From Imbricaverruca yamaguchii (taxonomy: Eukaryota > Arthropoda > Thecostraca > Neoverrucidae): a stretch of DNA of 64,000 bases. Numbering within the stretch: the first letter of the stretch is position 1; each line of letters opens with the position of its first letter. Shown here one piece after another: positions 21,230 through 33,356 of this stretch. A program made the translations under genes and the position numbers. The stretch is from contig JAOTOL010001599.1 of NCBI GenBank assembly GCA_034440575.1, positions 2,140,501 through 2,204,500 of the forward strand. The letters run 5' to 3'. The notes under the pieces are model-generated. The model was not told the origin of the DNA and did no database searches. It saw only the letters and a program-made list of their open reading frames with translations.

Positions 21230-24170
21230 GGCCTCTGGCTGAAAAAAGGGGTGGTTTGATGTGCTACACATGGTTTCACGTGATTTAAAGCTTGCGTGAC
21301 CTTCCGGATGGGCTGCAGACAGACACATTCTGAGAGTACAGGACAGCACATGCACCACGCGCATTCCCTGGTTCTGTTGATACAAATATGTCATGCCCAG
21401 ATAGCACTGCGGTGCCCTGGCAATGACCTGGCTACCTGTCAAGATTGGCGACCCTGCCAAGCATCGTTCAGGCACAGGAGGTGCTCCAGTCAAAACAGTT
21501 GCACGAAAAAGGAGCATGAATCGCCATCGTGTCCATGTTGTCACCCAGTGGTACATTCCCCTACGGACTGTTTCCACTGCAGCAGGAACAAACACTTGCC
21601 TTCATTGTCCCCTTGGATGGCATGGGGTACGTACGCACGTGGCCGAATCGGCACCGAGTTGTTATAATCGTTTTTGTTGCACAGACATTGAAACTTCCGA
21701 GTAGGTATTCGCATGGATCCCATGAGCATCTTCGTCTGGCATGTTTCATGAGCCCTCCCCTGTTAGTAAATATATCGGTCCTTTTTCAATTCAGTGAAAC
21801 GTGTGGTCGTTTTCATCCAGCATTACATTTTGCGAACATTGTGAATTTATCTTCTGATACTTTTCCTTTATCGCGTAGATTTTGCTTTTAAGAAAGTACA
21901 CGGACTCGATCTTACTGGCACCAGTATGCCAGTAGATTAAAACAAAACATTATAGAGCATTAGTATTCCGCAATATGAGTATTCTCACATCTGAATAGTC
22001 CTTGGGAATACATAGGTCCGTAAGATGATACTGTGGGCACGTCGTTCTTCAAATGGGCCTTTTAAACATAGGTAAATGGGTACTGTGAAAATTAATATTC
22101 TGCATTTAAACCTTTTGGTTTATGGGCGTAGATCTAATGAGCCACACCCGTCTGTGATGACTTCTAATGGTTCTGAAGGCTTTTGACATGTTTGCAGACT
22201 TTATTGTAACCGTTTGGATGCTAAACAAGCCAAAGCGAACAAGTCTGATGCAATACATGCAAGTGAGAAGCCAGCTATATGAATACTAAACGGTCACAAC
22301 AGGCTAGCGCCTCACATGAATTGCGCTGGATATGGATCGCATAGAACAAAATGAAACAAAAACAAAACAAAGAAGTCGGATTCGGTATGGATTACAAGTG
22401 AATCTAATAGACATGCTGATTTTTCCACAAGGCAATTTTGTCCTGTATCCATTGGAAGCGCCAAGGTTCCAAAAACAAGCGACAGAAGCAAAAGCAGAGC
22501 CGAATGAGTGTTGGTTAAATCTATTTTCCTGATTCCAAGATATTGTGCTGAAATTAGAAGTTCGTCAAGTATTGTATGAACAACCTCCATAATCCATATA
22601 GCAAATAAGGGCGGCACATGCATGATGCCGGTTTCATTAAATACCGTTGCATGATTCATGCTCAATGCAATGAATCGTTGTGCTCAAATCAAATTAAACC
22701 AAAACGATGCATACGTACCTAATGGGGAAAGATATTCGGAATACACTATGCATAAACATTCACCCAGATGACAACAATGCCGTGAGACATCATCGGAACA
22801 TGTCACAAGTTTCAGTCTGGGGTAGACGCATAGTTGTTCTCATAATAGGTTCTAAAAAATTGGAGGACCAATACAGACTGGATGTATAGGTGTAAATTTC
22901 CGGAAAACAAATATTTGGGGAAGGCACAATATATGAAGGCAATGGGCTGGCTCATTGCAAATGGAAATGAATTGGCAGGCTTACCACATAGGGTCCCATG
23001 TTACAAGTTGAGGCCATCGGGAGCAAAGCAAACATTGTGTGTGTGTGGGGGTAGGGATGCATACAGAGCTACATCCCGGGCTGGATGCATATATTGTCCG
23101 CAAATCTTAGGCACGAACAGCAATATGCAACATCTCCCGCCTGGCATAATTCAGAGCAGTGATGTGCGTGTTCGGATGGGAAAGAAAGAGTAGGTGGGTT
23201 CATATCTGTCCATGCGATGAAATGTTTGCAATTCACTGAAGGGAAACAAGCGATGTTAAGAGTGTCTAAATCAGAGCCATACTCCTTATGTCGGTACATG
23301 TTTTATACACATGTTTTTATAAACAGCAACCGGATCATATTTAGCCCCCTGGATTTTCCCTGATCAATGGTGGCGACGTGACTGCATTCGACCGACAGTT
23401 CCTTGCTTACTTTTCAACCACAACTCGGCACATGACGAGGAATAGCATAGCATTCAGTTGTGAAACATCGTTGCGTTTGCAAACAAGACTGTCATTGTTG
23501 CCACGTGCTGAGTGTGGTAGAACTAGTTACACCCGAGGGAGAAACCCAGACGAGTCTACTCCTTGGACGAGTTTACTCCCGGGCGAGTCTACTTCCTTGT
23601 ATACGTGTGCATACGGTGCAAACCAGGGTTGGCAATATTTTTCCATAAACTGGCTAATACCAGGAACCTGACAAAGCATTTCGTGTCGAGGCGCACAACC
23701 TTGTGCAGGAGACGATGACGGCTTATGCTTCCCGGTCAGGAGTTCCTTCGGATCCAAGAGAACCCACCGTTGTGTACTACTGGGCTAAAATATTTTGCCA
23801 GTGAACGCTTTTTATCGGTTAATAACGCTGGCATAGTAAAAGTTGTAATTTGCCAACATTTCGCAAACATTGACACAAATTTAACCTGAGCGGCTCAGAC
23901 GACCAGGTATGTGCCGACCAGCACGCATTTGAAATTGCAATAGCTTTTTTGTTTGTTTTAACGGTTCCGTTCTAACTTGTTCTTCACTCGACCAGAATTG
24001 TGCGTTTAGTTTTGACTTTCACTACTCTAAAAAAATAATATAGTCTCCATAAACCGTGTGTAATTGCTGAGACAAAAGGCTTGTTGTGGATGTTTCGCGA
24101 GAGGCCAACTTTTACCGGCGTTCCATGGTGTAATACAGCAGTTCAGTTTCTGTCTAACGAACTTTAACAT
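21230..24170. other. Long non-coding stretch
   Basis: Frames up to 155 codons (21128-21595, minus) show no domain or convincing codon bias. A short 17-bp triplication (gacgagtctactccttg variants) lies at 23548-23602, and a GT-rich tract at 23036-23050. No RNA gene was recognised. Confidence 0.45.
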
Positions 24171-24179
24171 TGCATAACT

Positions 24180-24350
24180 AGCGTGGATGGTGCGCGTTCA
24201 GAGGTCTGTAGCTCATTCCCAGGAAGGGCCAGCGACTTTATGTCTGCTTTTCGTAACGAAATTTTCTGAGTATATCCAATAAAAATTACCATAGTTCTGC
24301 TTACCTATTTGAACACGCGTGTCTTCATAAGCACCATAGATAACGCGCTT
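24180..24350 (+). mobile_element. Diverged tRNA-derived SINE, copy 3
   Basis: The segment aggaagggccagcgacttta, gtctgcttttcgtaa, attaccatagttctgcttacc and cgcgtgtcttcataagcac aligns in order with the copies at 15790 and 16265. The B box is degraded, so this is an older copy. Confidence 0.65.
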
Positions 24351-24359
24351 ATCAGGTAT

Positions 24360-24960
24360 GACTGGCATGCGCGGAGATTCAACCTCATACAAACTATTGA
24401 CACTTACTCTTCCTTGTCCAGCGCCTCCATAGGGCCTTATACTGGTAGTTATTATGCAGTTAAGCTGCAGTTATATTTGTACATGAACTTTCATGACGGC
24501 AAAGCAGCTCGAGTTTCGCACGAATTTCCCCAACCAAAACCTTCAGGTTTGGGGCATTAGTTGAGTTGTACAAGTTTCTCCGTGCGGGGAGTTGTTAGCT
24601 TCACGTGAATTATGTAATTACAGAACAATGCTGTTCACGATAATAGGAATGCGTTCGTGTTCAAAGTCAATGTTGTCTTCGAGGTTAGGTGAAATGAACA
24701 TTTTTCCCAGATCCTTCCCCATCCTTAAAACAAAATCACCAATTTGAGTCACGATGTCTTGAGGCTAGTGAAACTGCTCACGGTTCCCCTGTGATGTGTC
24801 GACGCCTGTGCTCGAATGCACGTGCTTCTAGTTTTAATTTCCACCACGGATAGTGCATGTGCATTCCCAACATACTGAGTAGATGTGTTTGGCACTGCAG
24901 GGGTCCTCTGGGACTCCTTCAGTACAGCACTGGACCACTGGCATTATGTAGCTGACTGGC
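24360..24960. other. Non-coding stretch, nothing recognised
   Basis: No feature could be supported. Confidence 0.4.
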
Positions 24961-24974
24961 CATGCTCTCCGATC

Positions 24975-25145
24975 TGCACCAGCAAGCGAATACACTGCCA
25001 CTCTGTTACCATTAACTTCATCGTCCCCTACACCGTGGAGTGAATATACTGCTACTCTCTATTACTAATAGCTTCATTGTCACCTACACCAGCGAGTGAA
25101 TAGACTGCTACTTTCTGTCACGAATAATTTTATCGGATTCGCTGG
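24975..25145. repeat. About 55-bp tandem repeat, 3 units, at the end of repeat family R2
   Basis: Units built on caccagcgagtgaatagact plus gctactttctgt...taattt follow one another three times. The last unit merges into the R2 copy at 25085-25345, so the tandem array is probably a terminal part of that element. Confidence 0.75.
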
Positions 25146-25385
25146 CCTTAGAAACTGCACACAACCACAGAGCAGATGCTTGAGACATCTTGCAACACTG
25201 CGTGCTGCATCACGTTGGCCTGGCTGTCCTGTGGTGACCAGCTTCAGTTGTCTGCTCGTCCAGCCAATCTGTTCACGTTCTGTTTGCGCGTCCTGTAGGA
25301 TACTAGCGCACATGGGGTAAAACCACAGCACACCCAATGCGTGCATATCATAAAATACTAGCATAGCGGTTAAACATACCGGTCA
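25085..25385 (-). repeat. Dispersed repeat family R2, minus-strand copy
   Basis: This is the reverse complement of the block at 19470-19770 with high similarity over about 250 bases. The minus-strand frame is open for 94 codons (SILQDAQTEREQIGWTSRQL in the middle, then KLVTTGQPGQRDAARSVARC). The plus-strand copy has a stop in the same frame. The product is not recognised. Confidence 0.85.
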
Positions 25386-25389
25386 TTTT

Positions 25390-26940
25390 CTACCAGACTT
25401 CAGGAGGCACCTAAGGGTATGAAACAAAATGTACACCTATAGTGATTAAAACAGCAGCATCAAATATTGGAACAACTGCAATAATGTCATGTAAGAATAA
25501 AGCTACAATACATTACGCACATACAGCATGGCGCCCTGTGGACCGACAGCACCATTTTGCCCAATCCACCCCATGTATCTCACTATTAGTATGAGGCGCA
25601 TATATGTGGAGGAACTGGACGAGCGACGGCAGGTGCTTTCCCACTCCACACGGCCAAATCCAACGCAGTGCCTGCATACATGACCAGCAAATGTCTCGCT
25701 TTGTGGAGTTCCGTGTGGCCATCGATTGGGGATTGCCGGCAAATCGTCTGTTCGAAATTGTAAAGCTACGGTAGCATGGGAAAGCTGGTGTTGAAGAGCA
25801 GGGTGGCAGTGCAAAGTTACAAAAAGTTGGTACAGCAACTACAAAAGTAGGTGTTGCAGCTGTAACAGCTACACCCCTACATTATGCAACAACTCGCGTA
25901 GCCTTGGGAGCAATCAAGTATCTGGGCAAGGAGGAAGCAAGGGATATTATGGAGCATCCTTGACATTGGATGTATCAAAACAAATAAGGTCATAAAAACT
26001 GGGATGCTGTCAGGAAGAAAAATGTGATCATAGAGGAAGATAATAACACGTATCGGTAGGCGGGGTTAGTCGTCGTTATCTTCCTGCATTTATTTTTTGG
26101 ACTTGGGATTGCTCAGCCAGAAGGGAAGTGAAATGTTACATGACATCTGACATAAGAAGTAACATTAAAAGGAAAGGAGTGCTAGTACATAACATCAGAA
26201 GGGAAGCCGTGTCAGTACATGACATCAAAAACAATGTGCACTTGCAATATCCGCACTGACTTATGGTATGGCTGCAATATGAGAACAATATCCAGCAGAT
26301 ATGTTGTGGGGAAAACAGTATTTCCAGACATACTGCGGATGCTCCGCTCAGATAAGGCTGTCGAAACAAGATACTGGTGAAAGGGCATTAAGTTGAAATC
26401 ATCTGATAACTACTGACACCTAGATGAAGAATACGATGGACTTCATCTCGCATGGTTGTTGGTAGTGGATTTGTGCTTTTTTTTGGTGCTCGGTCTTCGC
26501 GATCGTTTTTTACCTTTTCTGTAACTTTGTGGGCCAGGCGTTGATATACAAATCGAAGTACAAATTGAAGTTAATTTAGCTATAACCATACTCTTGCGAC
26601 TCCACGACGTATGAGGAGGATTACACAGAACACCGAAGGTAAAGCAAACCATTTTGGGATGTATATAATTCATGGAAATCTCATTTGACACCTGGCGTTT
26701 TGTGAACTTTTTCAAGCCAATATTTTTCTCCTCGAGCGGAAAAAACGTGATGTTTCTCACGAGAAGCGTCCATTCTATGTTTGGAAAACAACATGACATA
26801 TTTGGGGGGCGTTCGGGTCGTGGGCGCTTAACAGCGACCCCTGGACGCCCATTGCAGTTTCGTAGATTTATCCCAGAACTACGATACATCGCATTAATTT
26901 CATCATCAGCGCAAGCAACCATTAAATCATTACAAATATA
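25390..26940. other. Non-coding stretch
   Basis: There are no recognised domains. A roughly 48-bp unit containing acatgacatc and gtaacat is imperfectly duplicated at 26128-26232. The 159-codon minus frame at 26443-26922 has no known features. Confidence 0.4.
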
Positions 26941-26951
26941 GAACTATCACC

Positions 26952-27143
26952 ATGCCTACCAGCTGCCGAACAGCCACCAGCCGCCGAGGCGCAGGAACGT
27001 CACCATCAATCACAGTCACGAGACTGGACATTGGCGGCGCAGACTCCGCAGTCGAGTCGCTCTGGCTCTCAGTGATGGGCGTCGGCCGGCGAAATGCGAT
27101 CGTCGGCGCCATCTACCGGCCGCTCATTGTCTGGGAGTTATGA
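26952..27143 (+). pseudogene. LINE ORF2 endonuclease fragment
   Basis: The plus frame includes TRLDIGGADSAVESLWLSV and then RRNAIVGAIYRPL, matching the APE-type endonuclease segment V.SLW......NVLVG..YRPP of LINE ORF2 proteins. Only about 60 codons survive. The rest of the endonuclease and the RT are absent on both sides. The fragment is GC-rich against AT-rich surroundings and remains open, so it may be a fairly recent truncated insertion. Confidence 0.72.
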
Positions 27144-27489
27144 TCGAATCTGACGGAGTGATCTGGAAGTTCACTGCCATTTTTTATTACGCCTCGGTGT
27201 CAAAGAGGGTAAATCGAGTTGTATGCTCTTGTATGCTCGTGAAATGTCTCTGACCCAGTTGTCCTCACCTGATGTGTTCACGCAGCATTGTCTGGGTGCA
27301 GAACAGCCACTACGTGGAAGTACCCAATACATGACTTTGGCTTTAATGTTCCTTAGAACTCTGAATATTGCCTTGCGTTTTGTTGAGTTGAATGGTAAAT
27401 AGTTACCTATGTCCAAAATTACAACTGCAAATGATAATTAAAACAACACGACTGCATTGTGACTATAATGTACCTACTTACTGTTTCTC

Positions 27490-27537
27490 TCTAGCTATCT
27501 ATCTATCTATCTATCTATATATATATATATATATATA
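27490..27537. repeat. (CTAT)n/(AT)n compound microsatellite
   Basis: About six CTAT units pass into about ten AT units and run directly into the 54-bp palindrome. Confidence 0.9.
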
Positions 27538-27590
27538 GCGATAATCTGCTCTCAGCATATATATATATATGCTGAGAGCAGATTATCGCT
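27537..27590. repeat. Perfect 54-bp palindrome with AT core
   Basis: The left arm agcgataatctgctctcagc then atatata is matched exactly by its reverse complement ending at 27590, with no unpaired base. It would extrude as a cruciform or hairpin. It is adjacent to the microsatellite on the left and to the foldback element on the right. Confidence 0.92.
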
Positions 27591-27599
27591 CATACATAC

Positions 27600-27918
27600 A
27601 GAATTAAATGCGACAGCGTTCTCTGCATTTGTATTTTTCTTACTAATGCTTCTAGTTTTCGAACCCATGATCTATGATTATCTGAAAGATTATATCAAAT
27701 ATCTCCGAACTGTGCAATGATTAAACACGGCTGTTAAAATGTAAATAGAATAGGAAGCCAGCATATATGAGAAACACATCATGATTTGAAGTTATTATAT
27801 TTTGTCGACCTTTCAAACAGATCACATTGTATGCACCATAGATGATCATGCGTTCGAAAACTAGAGATAAAAAATAAGAAGATAAATGCAGAGAATGCTG
27901 TTGCATTCAATTCTGGAT
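27600..27918. mobile_element. Foldback/MITE-like element with about 65-bp inverted termini
   Basis: gaattaaatgcgacagcgtt...ctctgcattt...ctagttttcgaac on the left matches the reverse complement of gttcgaaaactagag...aaatgcagagaatgctgttgc...attc on the right (27851-27911). The similarity continues inward through catgatc. The interior of about 180 bases is non-coding. Confidence 0.82.
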
Positions 27919-27965
27919 ATATATAATCAGGGCAACCAGAACCACTATTAACACCTTACGCAGTT

Positions 27966-28130
27966 GGCAAAAACCTACGCTTCGAATTCGAAACACTGAC
28001 AGACTCAGACGACAACAGCTCCAAAACCACAGTTACTACTCACGCACCTACAACAGGGGCAAACCACAAACCAAACACCACCCCTGTCAACAACAAAAAA
28101 CACACCCGCGTCAAATCCTCTCGACACTAA
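27966..28130 (+). pseudogene. 3' end of a LINE ORF1 (gag-like), plus-strand relic
   Basis: A 55-codon frame ends in TTGANHKPNTTPVNN... and SSRH before TAA at 28128-28130. It matches the C-terminus of the gag-like frame at 51166-52029, which ends APTTRATNKPSTTSTNKPT...TRH, in composition, order and terminal RH-stop. In both cases an A-rich, T-poor tract with many aaacaa words follows the stop. The copy starts abruptly inside ORF1, so it is a fragment. Confidence 0.7.
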
Positions 28131-28350
28131 TCAACATCCTAACAACAACTCCGTTTACCCAATCTCTCCCTAAGTGTACCCATGATACGTAAGAGATTAA
28201 AAAAGGAAAAACATAAAGAACAAACACAAAAAGAAAACAAAAGAATGAAGACAAACGGGGAAAAACAAAACAAAACAAACAAAAGACACAAAACAAGGAA
28301 GCGAAAACAAAATAAAACCAGAAAGACAAAGAAAATATAGGCACAAACCA
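28131..28350 (+). mobile_element. A-rich post-ORF1 spacer of the same LINE family
   Basis: The run of aaaacaaaacaaacaaaag-like sequence follows the ORF1 stop. It parallels the reverse-complement tract at 50960-51150 that follows the other ORF1 copy. It is probably the ORF1-ORF2 spacer or the start of the 3' region of the element. Confidence 0.55.
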
Positions 28351-28359
28351 CTGCATATG

Positions 28360-30440
28360 ATATGTACTTCTTGCACTGTTCACTGGACGGCGATTATCCG
28401 ACCCGAACATACCCCCCCCCCCTCTCTACAAGCCCTATGGCACCGACCGGACCAACAGCTCAACTCATCTAGCTCGCCCAAACAGCCGATATCACCGGAG
28501 GGTGGCAAGCTGGTCAGATTTAACCACAAACAAACCTATGTGTGCATGTGTGTGCGTGTGTGTATAATGTTCATACAGATGAGGTAAGACACTGTTTGAT
28601 TTATTACCATGTAAACGCATATAAATACTTGTTCAGCTCAGCTTAGATCCCTCGAACTGCTATGCTACGAAAAGGTCCCTCTGTGTCGATGTCTTTTACC
28701 AACACATATTATTGCAGGTTTTATTTAGCAGAATTTAACTTCGACACGGATGGATATTCGCAGATCCAGATTGGATCAAATCACGGAATATCGAGATTGG
28801 TTACGCCCCTACCACCTCACAGACTGTTCACGGAAGCGACGCATCACGTGGCACAAATTGGTCGGGGTGGAGTTTGGGTGCGGGTGCGGGTAGGGTGGGC
28901 GGTGGTGGGGGCAGATACACTCCGGCTCAGTCGCCACAGCATGTGCCGACGTTCAACGCGCACAAGCTGATAGACAGAGAGACAAACATACGCACACCGA
29001 CAGACAGACAAGCTCCTCTGGGCAGAACCCCCCAAGAGTTCTTGTGTCACGCAGAAGAAGCTGTGCTCAGGATTGGTCGTCGCACTGACTGCCACGTACA
29101 GCTGTCCGGGCTGAAGTCGATAACAGTCAGCTGGGGCTCCTCAGGCCAGGCCAGAAGTCGCGGCCGCTGACACCCTGTGGAAACATACGCTCCACAGGGA
29201 GCCGGCCGTTGTGTACGTTTGTGTACTCAGTCGGGGCGGCTGGAGATGGCAAGGCTGGCGACCTGGCATTTTCCACGCGTGATCCTTTTCAATCTTTACC
29301 TATTAGGGTTATATTGTCATTTCAATTCGGTTACTTATCTATTCGTAGGTCTGTATCACTGCTCCAATTCGTTAAAATAGCTGTCTAGCTGGCGCAATGG
29401 TCAGATCGGCTCAGTGGCCGGTCCTGTGGGGAGGGGTACTGAAATCATGTGCCTCCTGTGATAGGGATGTGGCTCCCTTTCAGAACGTCCGAACACACTC
29501 CCCCCCCCCTACACCCCCAATCAACGAGTGGTTCAGCCGATGGCACTCCTCCGTAAAAATGGCACCCTCTAGACAATGCACCCCGATCAAAATTCCTGGA
29601 TCCACCCTTGGACCAGCAATAGTCGCTAAGGACCGGATGAAGACGCATGAATCAGCGTCGCAGTCAAGAGCAACCACGGGTTCCGAAGCTAATTACTTGC
29701 CTGAGAAGAAAAAAGAACATTTTTCGCTGGTAAAATTCCGGATGCCCACTGCGGCACAGGGGCATAGTTTTTCTTCGTTCCACCTGACCATCGTGTCGGT
29801 CACCACGCCTCACACAAATTCTGCCCACGTCGCTGGTCCCAACCGTTCCTACGCTTACACCTGACGCAAATGGGCTAACGTGCATCTGACCTGCTCGGCG
29901 AGGGTGCACCGTTTTCTCCCCTCCCCTCAGTTTCGTTTTTTTTTGCTGGTAGCAGGTGTACCTGACAGTGGATTTAGAACCAGCCTTCGGCATGCGATGC
30001 TGAAGGTATTGGCCATGATGACAGCATGGAATAGACATTTGTTAGAGCTCAAGATGTAACGTTAATTAGGAGGGATCAGTTTGTTTAACTTTATATGGTA
30101 TCTTATCTTCTATTAAGATAATTATATCTTATCTATTAAGCCTGGCCAAGATTGGCCCCGGCTTTTTCTTGAGTCTTAAGCCTTGACAAACTTTGTTATC
30201 CCCAGAGTAGCAGTCGACGCATACGTTCTGCAACTTCGGAGATGGCATTTGCCTAACAGAACTCAAGGACCGATGTCAATCTTCTCAAAACGCTAACGAC
30301 AAATAACAACCAGCTCTGTGTCAGCACACACATGCTGGCAGGGCACAGCAATGCACGTTCACCGCCAGCACCAACAATCGTATGCAAGTGCAGCCGCACT
30401 CTTCGATGTTGCCACGATTCAAAATTTCAAATCCCGCCGA
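28360..30440. other. Non-coding stretch with a transposon-end scrap
   Basis: A TG-rich tract lies at 28540-28564. At 29470-29610 (minus strand) the sequence ggtggatccaggaattttga followed by cggggtgcattgtctag and a G-run resembles element termini common in invertebrate genomes. No gene was recognised. Confidence 0.45.
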
Positions 30441-30449
30441 GGTTTAAGC

Positions 30450-31030
30450 AATCCCAACGGTCGCCGCCAACGGCCGCGGCCGCGGCGGCGGCGCGCGCGC
30501 CGCCGCCGCCCACTCACCCGATTTGAAACGTCGGCCGCGTCCGCGGCGCAGGCGGCGCTGCGGGTCGCCGGGAAGGTCGCGCCGCCGGCGGCGGCCGGGC
30601 TGCTTGTGGCCGCCGGCACGGGCTGCGTGTTGACACAGGTGCGACCGGCGCGCCGAGCGGGCGCGGCGCCGCCAAGGGGCGGGGCCGCCGGCGCTCACCA
30701 CGGCGCCCACCGAGCCATGTCGCTCCGCCGCCGCCGCTCGCCGACGCTGCACTGCAGCGCTGCAGCCCGCTGCAACGACGCGCCGCCCGTTGTACGCTGG
30801 CCGTACTATTGGTCGGCCAGCCGACCTGCATACCAATCAGTTGGCGGCGGCGGCGGCGGCGGCCGGCCGTGGGGCGCAGCGGAGCCGGTCGGGCCGGGGC
30901 CGGGCCGCGCCGTGCCGGCCTCTGGGTCGGGTCGCCCTGAGGCGGGCGGCGTCCTGCCGGCGGCCGGCCAGGTCGCCGAGATCCGGTGCCGGAAATGGGC
31001 TCGAGTTACTGCGAGTACCGGTTAGAGTTA
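30450..31030. promoter_or_regulatory. CpG island with GC box and paired CCAAT boxes
   Basis: The block is extremely GC- and CpG-rich. It carries a GC box ggggcggggc at 30676-30685, ATTGG at 30808-30812 and CCAAT at 30833-30837 in opposite orientations, and GGC runs (30843-30866). This is promoter-like architecture. Long frames exist on both strands but read as Arg/Ala/Pro-rich low complexity with no domain, so I call no coding sequence. Transcription direction cannot be told. Confidence 0.55.
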
Positions 31031-31039
31031 CGGCAGGTG

Positions 31040-32830
31040 TAGGGGTCGGGTCGCGCGACCATCCTGTGTGTCATACAGGATGCTCACGTGAACCAGTCGC
31101 TAACGGAGCCAATGTCGATAATGCTGATAGATTAGTGAAGCGGAAATAAGAAGCTCTGTTGCCCGAACCGGAGACCTTACAATCTACGCTTGAATCTGAG
31201 TAGATGCGCCAGAACGTGTCACAATTCGCACGACCATAGAACAGCGGTCTGTCGGAAGCCGGATCAAACAAAGTTCGAAACGGGTCTTTCTCGCGTAAAC
31301 AAGGCGAACACAGCGGGAATTTATGGCGGGCGTTACTCACCTGGATTTTAACTCGCCTGAATATCTCAGCATCTATGAAGACCAGCAATACAGCACGCGC
31401 AGAATTGATCAGGGAAGTTATGTAGGGTGTGGAGACGCAGATTGCATTAAAAAAACTATCCACAGTCAAACAGTAGCAGCATACTAAAATCGGGCATCTT
31501 GGAGAACCAGATGTCCGATTTGACCTAGCTTGACATACCCGGCTTGACCTGGCCTGGTCTGCGTACCGTTGTGAGAACTGCTTCCAGTTGGATTGTTATT
31601 AGATTCAAGAAGAGTGAAACGTGAAATGTCAACGAAATGTTCAGTATCTTCCCAAGAAACCTCTGCATGCTGCGTGAATTTATGTTCCGGTCACTGAACG
31701 ATGTCGGACCGAAGGGTAAAGCATCGAAACAATTTTTGACATACCTTTGTTATTTGTCTTCAGATAGAAAACCTAATTAGAACGTTATAATTTTAGGGTG
31801 CTTGGAATGTGTATCTCGGATTAATTTCATAATCAATGCCATCCATCTGACGGTAGTCCAATTTTTGCCATTTTAAGGTTTCGGTCCACTTTTTAGGCTT
31901 TTCATCTAAACTACACTTTTGATCACTAATAATAGTGATATATTTTGCACATATGCATGATGTGCAAAATACATATGTCACATGGCCCGTGACATTTGGG
32001 TCGGTCACATTCCACAGGTCATAAATATTCTGCAGGAGGCATACTAGCCCAAAGAGTGATTTTGCTCCAGTGATTTTAGATGAAGGGTTGATGTTGGCTG
32101 TGGACCATCGCTGCAGCCCAAATAATTGATGCAAAGTCGATTCCAGTGTGACAAGAATGCTTCAGTGACCCAATGTCAAAACTGTCCTATATGCATGTGT
32201 GTAACAACGGATTCGAAATTGGGGGGGGGGGGACAAACCAGGGACGTGGAAAGTTTCCACGGGATAGAGGGGTCTAGCCCGCCTCCCCACCCCGGAAAAA
32301 TCCTTGGATTTCAGCCACTTCTTTTTCAATGTTCTTTCAGCCACTTGAATTCAGTCTTCAATGTATTTCAATTTTTCAGATTTACCGTTGTTAAAAAATT
32401 GTATTTTTTGGACTAAAAGTTCCGCTAAAGTTAGCAAGTTTCAATACTCATAACTGCCTATGGACATCTAGCTTTTTATCGTATGTGCTGGACCCGATTT
32501 CACAATCACCATGGATCATTGCTGTAAGTATGTTATACTTTGTCCTCTTGTAGCAGGAAAAGCATAAAAAATTAGACAAATTTTATAGCAAATATGGACA
32601 TACAATAACCTTGCCCATGTTTTCTTGTTTTACGGGGACACATTTCGATGCAATGACAACCAGGGCGGATAAAGGGTGTGGCACTGAGTGCATGTACCCC
32701 CATGTGAAAGGTTGCATCCCTCAGACCTGGAAGAGGCGTCAATCTGAAAAGGTTCCAGTGTACCCGCTCAAATTTTTCAGCCGTTGGCGCCCCTATGAAA
32801 TAAAAAGACATCCCCTTGGAAGGAGAGGCG
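31040..32830. other. Non-coding stretch
   Basis: A 12-bp-arm hairpin (tattttgcacat, loop atgcatg, atgtgcaaaata) lies at 31941-31971. A G-run with a transposon-end-like context (gggacgtggaaagtttccac) lies at 32221-32265. No gene was recognised. Confidence 0.45.
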
Positions 32831-32835
32831 CTGGG

Positions 32836-33356
32836 TTGAAATGTTACTCGAGGGTTTCCAACGAGCTATCTCTTGATACCACACATGGGTAGCTTCGAGA
32901 GAAAACGAAGAAACGCGGGCGACGGAAGAAATGAGTTCGACTTTTGGCTTTACAAATTATTGTGGTTTCTGAACTGTTTACTTCAGTACCACCCGACAAG
33001 TCGATTGACTCCACTTCACGAAAATTGGAGACATAGCGACGAGGCGCGAGGACTTCGAACAATTAAAGCTAACTTTCGGTCTTGTGGTTTGACATTGGCA
33101 TGTCCCAGTTTGAAATGCTACTCAAGGTGCACCACGGGCCAATGCTTGATACTAGATGTAGGTAGGTTAGGGCGAAGAAAAAAAGGTGATGCGACCGAAA
33201 AAATCGGTTTCACCTTTGACCTTAGGAATTAGTTACATTTGGTAACATTATAATACGGAACAAGCCACATCGAATGACACTTACTTGGTGCAAGGTGAAC
33301 TTATAGCGACGAATCGCGAGGACTTTAACCACTATCTCGGCCTTTCTGGTTGCTAT
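32836..33356. repeat. Tandem duplication of a roughly 275-bp unit
   Basis: Unit one starts ttgaaatgttactcgagggt and ends with tagcgacgaggcgcgaggac...cttgtggttt. Unit two starts ttgaaatgctactcaaggtg and ends with tagcgacgaatcgcgaggac...tttctggttg. The order of matching words is conserved with moderate divergence. The right end of unit two abuts the C-terminal end of a LINE gag relic. Confidence 0.72.

Noticed and set aside
30318..31025. 235-codon plus frame in the CpG island
   Set aside because: Low-complexity Arg/Ala/Gly/Pro, with comparable frames on the opposite strand. No domain and no splice structure.
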